Assembly (NCBI GenBank): GCA_028281205.1
Contig: JANQKJ010000202.1
Coordinates: 1-9,748 of the forward strand
Direction of reading: 5' to 3'
DNA length: 9,748 nucleotides
Source: Gammaproteobacteria bacterium
GTDB lineage: Bacteria; Pseudomonadota; Gammaproteobacteria; UBA4575
Made by a program: the position numbers and the translations under genes. Numbering within the stretch: the first letter of the stretch is position 1; the number at the start of each line of letters is the position of its first letter. This document shows, in pieces, positions 8,241 to 9,748 of the stretch. Under the pieces are notes generated by a model, which ran no database searches, had not been told where the DNA came from, and worked only from the letters and a program-made list of their open reading frames with translations.

Positions 8241-9748
8241 TTAGCGGCGATATCTCACTGAGATATGTATTCGGTCGTCATTGGTATCTGTAGCATTAGT
8301 GTCTTTCAACGGTCTGGCCCATGCTGCAGAAGCATCAATAAAGTCCCACAAAGTGAATCGAATACCTGCACCAACACCCAATAGGTCAAATTTATCTTCT
8401 TGTTCTGGTAGAGCTTCCCTGAGTTCTCCTGTAGCCCAATCAGTGAATGTATACAACTGCAAAAAGCTCAGCCATTCATATTTATCTACAAACAAAGCCG
8501 GAGATTGAAGTTCTGCGCTGGCAACAATACCTTGATCAACAAGAACATCGGACTCTAAATAACCGCGAACACTGTTTTGCCCACCCATACTAAATTGTTC
8601 ATTACTAATCAGTGGCTCACCCGTAAATTGACCAGATGCTCGTGTACTTAAATTAAAATTAGAAATTGGGAAGCTTTTACTTATTCCGGCATTTACTACC
8701 AGGAAATTGGGATCTGTACCAAATCGTTTATTTTCAAATTCATCGTCGTTACTAAATAATCCCCGCATACTAAATTTAGTTCCTACATTAAAACGCACAG
8801 GACTATCACTTCCAGTTAGCGACCCATCATAAGTTGCTGTAAACACGCCATAATCAACTTCCTGGGCGAGATCATCACTAGCTAAGCCACCTAAAATAAT
8901 GTCATCATCAAAATCCTTGTAATCAAAACCTGCAATAATGTTGTGAAATAAGTCACCGGCAGGTGAGAGTGGTAGTATTGCACGTGTACCAAAAATCTTT
9001 CCTTGTCCAATCACAGATAAATCTCCAACAGTTGCAACATCACTATCAGAATCAACTGCGTAAAATAGAAACAGGTTACGAGATCTTTCTGGCTTATATA
9101 AGTAGTTCAACGACCATACATCTACTTCATTCCTATCTTTAGGCGCTGTTTGAAAACTCAACGTTGCTCCATGTTCTTTTTGCCATAGGTTGTTAAATGA
9201 AACTGACGTATTTAGTCGATAATCAGTCGTATCAGCTGTGGCTCGATCGTTAACTTCAACTGTGTAGTGTAGTGGTAACTCATCTTTAACTTTAAGCTCC
9301 ATTTCAACACTGCCTGGTGTTTTTCCCGGCCTAATGACTGGAGTAATTGTACGGTCTGCTGAACGCGAATTTAATAACGCAAGGTCTTGCTGAATTTCAT
9401 TAATATTTGGAACTTCATTTTCTTTAAGTGAAGGTACAAGTGCTTTAATTCTCCTGTTTGAGAAATAACGCGAACCGCTCACTTTAACTCTATCTATTAC
9501 CGCTTCATCAACTTGAAGCTCAATCACACCTGAGTCTACATTCTGCTCAGGTATGTTTACTAAAACAGTGCCATATCCTTTAACTCGATAGCGCTCTTCC
9601 AAAGAAGTTCGTGCCTGCTCTACCGTAGAGAGAGATTTTTCAGGCCCTAAAAATGCGTACACAGCCTTTTCGATATCTTTGCTATCTAACAGAGTATTAC
9701 CTTCAATACGATATTCCCAAACAACAAACATATTTTCTTCAACTGATA
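8241..9748 (-). CDS. TpsB outer-membrane transporter (FhaC/ShlB/HMW1B family), N-terminus beyond window
   Basis: This Omp85-superfamily pore recognises the TPS domain of the neighbouring TpsA in the periplasm and secretes it across the outer membrane. Numbering from the first Met in the window (9731), residues 3-77 form POTRA 1, opening with the typical EYRIEGNTLL strand. Residues about 79-150 form POTRA 2, ending in the characteristic PVIRPGKTPGSVEMELKV segment. Residues about 155-496 form the beta-barrel, and VRGY at 388-391, preceded by FSMGG, is the conserved lid-loop (L6) motif. The Met at 9731 is probably internal: the frame stays open upstream to the edge (SVEEN precedes it) and there is no signal peptide, so the true start and about 60-80 residues (signal peptide, plug helix) lie outside. 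The protein ends in VRYRR, without the usual C-terminal aromatic residue. It lies 58 bp upstream of TpsA. Confidence 0.95.
   Translation of the reverse strand, partial: SVEENMFVVWEYRIEGNTLLDSKDIEKAVYAFLGPEKSLSTVEQARTSLEERYRVKGYGTVLVNIPEQNVDSGVIELQVDEAVIDRVKVSGSRYFSNRRIKALVPSLKENEVPNINEIQQDLALLNSRSADRTITPVIRPGKTPGSVEMELKVKDELPLHYTVEVNDRATADTTDYRLNTSVSFNNLWQKEHGATLSFQTAPKDRNEVDVWSLNYLYKPERSRNLFLFYAVDSDSDVATVGDLSVIGQGKIFGTRAILPLSPAGDLFHNIIAGFDYKDFDDDIILGGLASDDLAQEVDYGVFTATYDGSLTGSDSPVRFNVGTKFSMRGLFSNDDEFENKRFGTDPNFLVVNAGISKSFPISNFNLSTRASGQFTGEPLISNEQFSMGGQNSVRGYLESDVLVDQGIVASAELQSPALFVDKYEWLSFLQLYTFTDWATGELREALPEQEDKFDLLGVGAGIRFTLWDFIDASAAWARPLKDTNATDTNDDRIHISVRYRR
8559..8570 (-). other. Conserved VRGY lid-loop motif of TpsB
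   Basis: V388-R389-G390-Y391, within FSMGGQNSVRGYLES, is the invariant motif of loop L6 in TpsB/Omp85 barrels. In FhaC the loop sits inside the pore and its Arg contacts the barrel wall. Its intact presence argues that the transporter is functional. Confidence 0.9.
9282..9725 (-). other. Two POTRA domains of TpsB
   Basis: POTRA 1 spans residues 3-77 (beta-alpha-alpha-beta-beta pattern, with a KGYGTVLVNIPEQ strand near 51-63). POTRA 2 spans residues 79-150 (from IDRVKVSGSRYF to the PG-containing strand). These periplasmic domains bind the TpsA secretion domain. They join directly to the first barrel strand at about residue 155. Confidence 0.85.

Noticed and set aside
102..8508. Open frames of 64-88 codons on the plus strand
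   Set aside because: They lie antisense to TpsA or TpsB, have low-complexity Pro/Ser/Thr-rich translations typical of shadow frames, and show no recognisable domain or ribosome-binding site.

Overview
This window holds one locus: a two-partner secretion (type Vb) operon read entirely from the minus strand. The transporter gene (TpsB, FhaC/ShlB/HMW1B-like) lies on the right and comes first. A very large exoprotein gene (TpsA, filamentous-haemagglutinin-like) follows and fills about 8.1 kb to the left edge. The two genes are 58 bp apart, the spacing and order expected of a tpsB-tpsA operon.

Reading along the minus strand, TpsB enters from beyond the right edge with its signal peptide and extreme N-terminus missing. 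It shows two POTRA domains, then a 16-strand-type barrel with the conserved VRGY motif, and stops at 8241. After a short AT-rich spacer, TpsA starts at 8182 with an extended signal peptide. A short Cys-Pro-Gly linker, the N-terminal TPS secretion domain and more than 2,000 residues of repetitive beta-helix follow. TpsB should recognise the TPS domain in the periplasm and thread TpsA across the outer membrane to form a fibre or surface-bound adhesin. The landmarks along TpsA match the large DUF3739-type 'filamentous haemagglutinin family' proteins rather than classical CdiA toxins, but the C-terminus is not present.

The left 208 bases are abnormal. Bases 1-74 are a perfect reverse complement of 135-208, and this fold-back creates the apparent TpsA stop codon at 56-58. 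The likeliest explanation is a fold-back (palindromic) chimera at a contig end, so TpsA is probably truncated by the assembly and not by biology.

The family content and AT-rich composition suggest a Gram-negative bacterium, probably a proteobacterium and perhaps an environmental or marine gammaproteobacterium. That assignment is inference and the sequence does not settle it. I found no RNA genes, mobile elements, CRISPR arrays or further genes. The plus-strand open frames are antisense shadows of the two real genes. I see no evidence for a wholly new system; the points of interest are the edge artefact, the giant adhesin and some details of the operon.
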